61,308 nt of DNA from Deltaproteobacteria bacterium UBA2409 (GTDB lineage: Bacteria; Bdellovibrionota_C; UBA2361; DDRT01): positions 1 through 61,308 of the forward strand of contig DDRT01000019.1 of NCBI GenBank assembly GCA_002343185.1. Direction: 5' to 3'. Below are positions 61,246-61,308 of the stretch, one piece after another. The notes beneath the pieces are model-generated. The model had not been told where the DNA came from. It did not search any database and saw only the letters and a list, made by a program, of their open reading frames with translations. Each line of letters starts with the position of its first letter. Position 1 is the stretch's first letter. The translations under genes and the position numbers were made by a program.

Positions 61246-61308
61246 ATGAGATTTTTAGTTGCCGCACTTATTCTTTCCACAACCGCCCTATCCCAAGGGT
61301 ACACAGAT
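61246..61308 (+). CDS. partial gene for an exported protein (cut by window end)
   Basis: The last 21 codons in the window begin at ATG 61246 with AGGAG upstream and encode MRFLVAALILSTTALSQGY, a Sec signal peptide with a likely cleavage after ALS. The protein is exported; the rest lies outside the window. Confidence 0.6.
   Translation, partial: MRFLVAALILSTTALSQGYTD

Noticed and set aside
1..61308. CRISPR array, rRNA or tRNA genes
   Set aside because: No regularly spaced direct repeats, and no cloverleaf or rRNA-like sequence was seen on reading through; a dedicated search would be firmer.

Overview
The window comes from the chromosome of an AT-rich, double-membraned (Gram-negative) bacterium. 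Evidence for an outer membrane includes a TonB-dependent receptor, a TamB/Omp85 protein, Lnt, an OmpA-type lipoprotein and many lipobox signal peptides. Coding is dense, with short gaps, many 4-base ATGA/GTGA overlaps and heavy use of AGA for arginine. MinCDE, PrkA-YeaH-SpoVR, CysD plus a CysN-CysC fusion, SulP and a cytoplasm-wide housekeeping set fit a deltaproteobacterium or Bdellovibrionota-like lineage, but the sequence alone does not fix the phylum. No rRNA, tRNA, CRISPR array or transposase gene was found.

Layout. 1-1.8 kb: the edge of an integron-type cassette array, with a homocysteine S-methyltransferase cassette bounded by GTTATGC junctions and a well-formed attC site, then an unknown gene. 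1.8-10 kb: a coiled-coil protein, a TonB receptor in an operon with xseA-xseB, two unknowns, and pdhC-lipA. 10-15.3 kb: a giant TamB + POTRA + Omp85 barrel fusion. 15.5-24 kb: a Cys-rich lipoprotein, an HD (SpoT-like) hydrolase, minCDE, an aminopeptidase-like lipoprotein overlapping an RNase II/R gene, two tiny genes, and a divergent lipoprotein pair including a FlgO-like one. 24-33.6 kb: a nucleoside phosphorylase/cytidine deaminase fusion, an RNase D-like exonuclease, a flippase-like membrane protein, an ECF-like sigma factor, a dicarboxylate/amino-acid symporter and sulfate activation (cysD, cysNC). 33.6-41.8 kb: DUF423, ssb, DUF177, SulP, DUF721, ftsB, and an eno-lnt-ompA-corC run. 42-46 kb: a four-gene operon behind a perfect palindromic operator: a DUF6502 protein, two DUF5666 proteins with long polyserine tracts, and a protein O-mannosyltransferase. 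46-52 kb: two small unknowns behind purF, then the threonine catabolic pair tdh-kbl followed by lhgO. 52-56.8 kb: prkA-yeaH-spoVR. 56.9-61.3 kb: a phosphodiesterase and a divergent pair of unrecognised proteins, one with a Gly/Asn tail.

Dispersed nested palindromes ending in CTTGGGGGTCAGGCC occur in four intergenic sites (9973, 15388, 29402, 56807), one of them apparently a hybrid of two subtypes. A second repeat family rich in GCAGAG/CACAGAG half-sites and a MITE-like element associated with a 93-bp duplication of a gene end occur elsewhere.

The most interesting candidates for undescribed biology are the polyserine/O-mannosyltransferase operon with its palindromic operator, the single-chain TamB-Omp85 protein, and the phosphorylase-pseudodeaminase-deaminase fusion.
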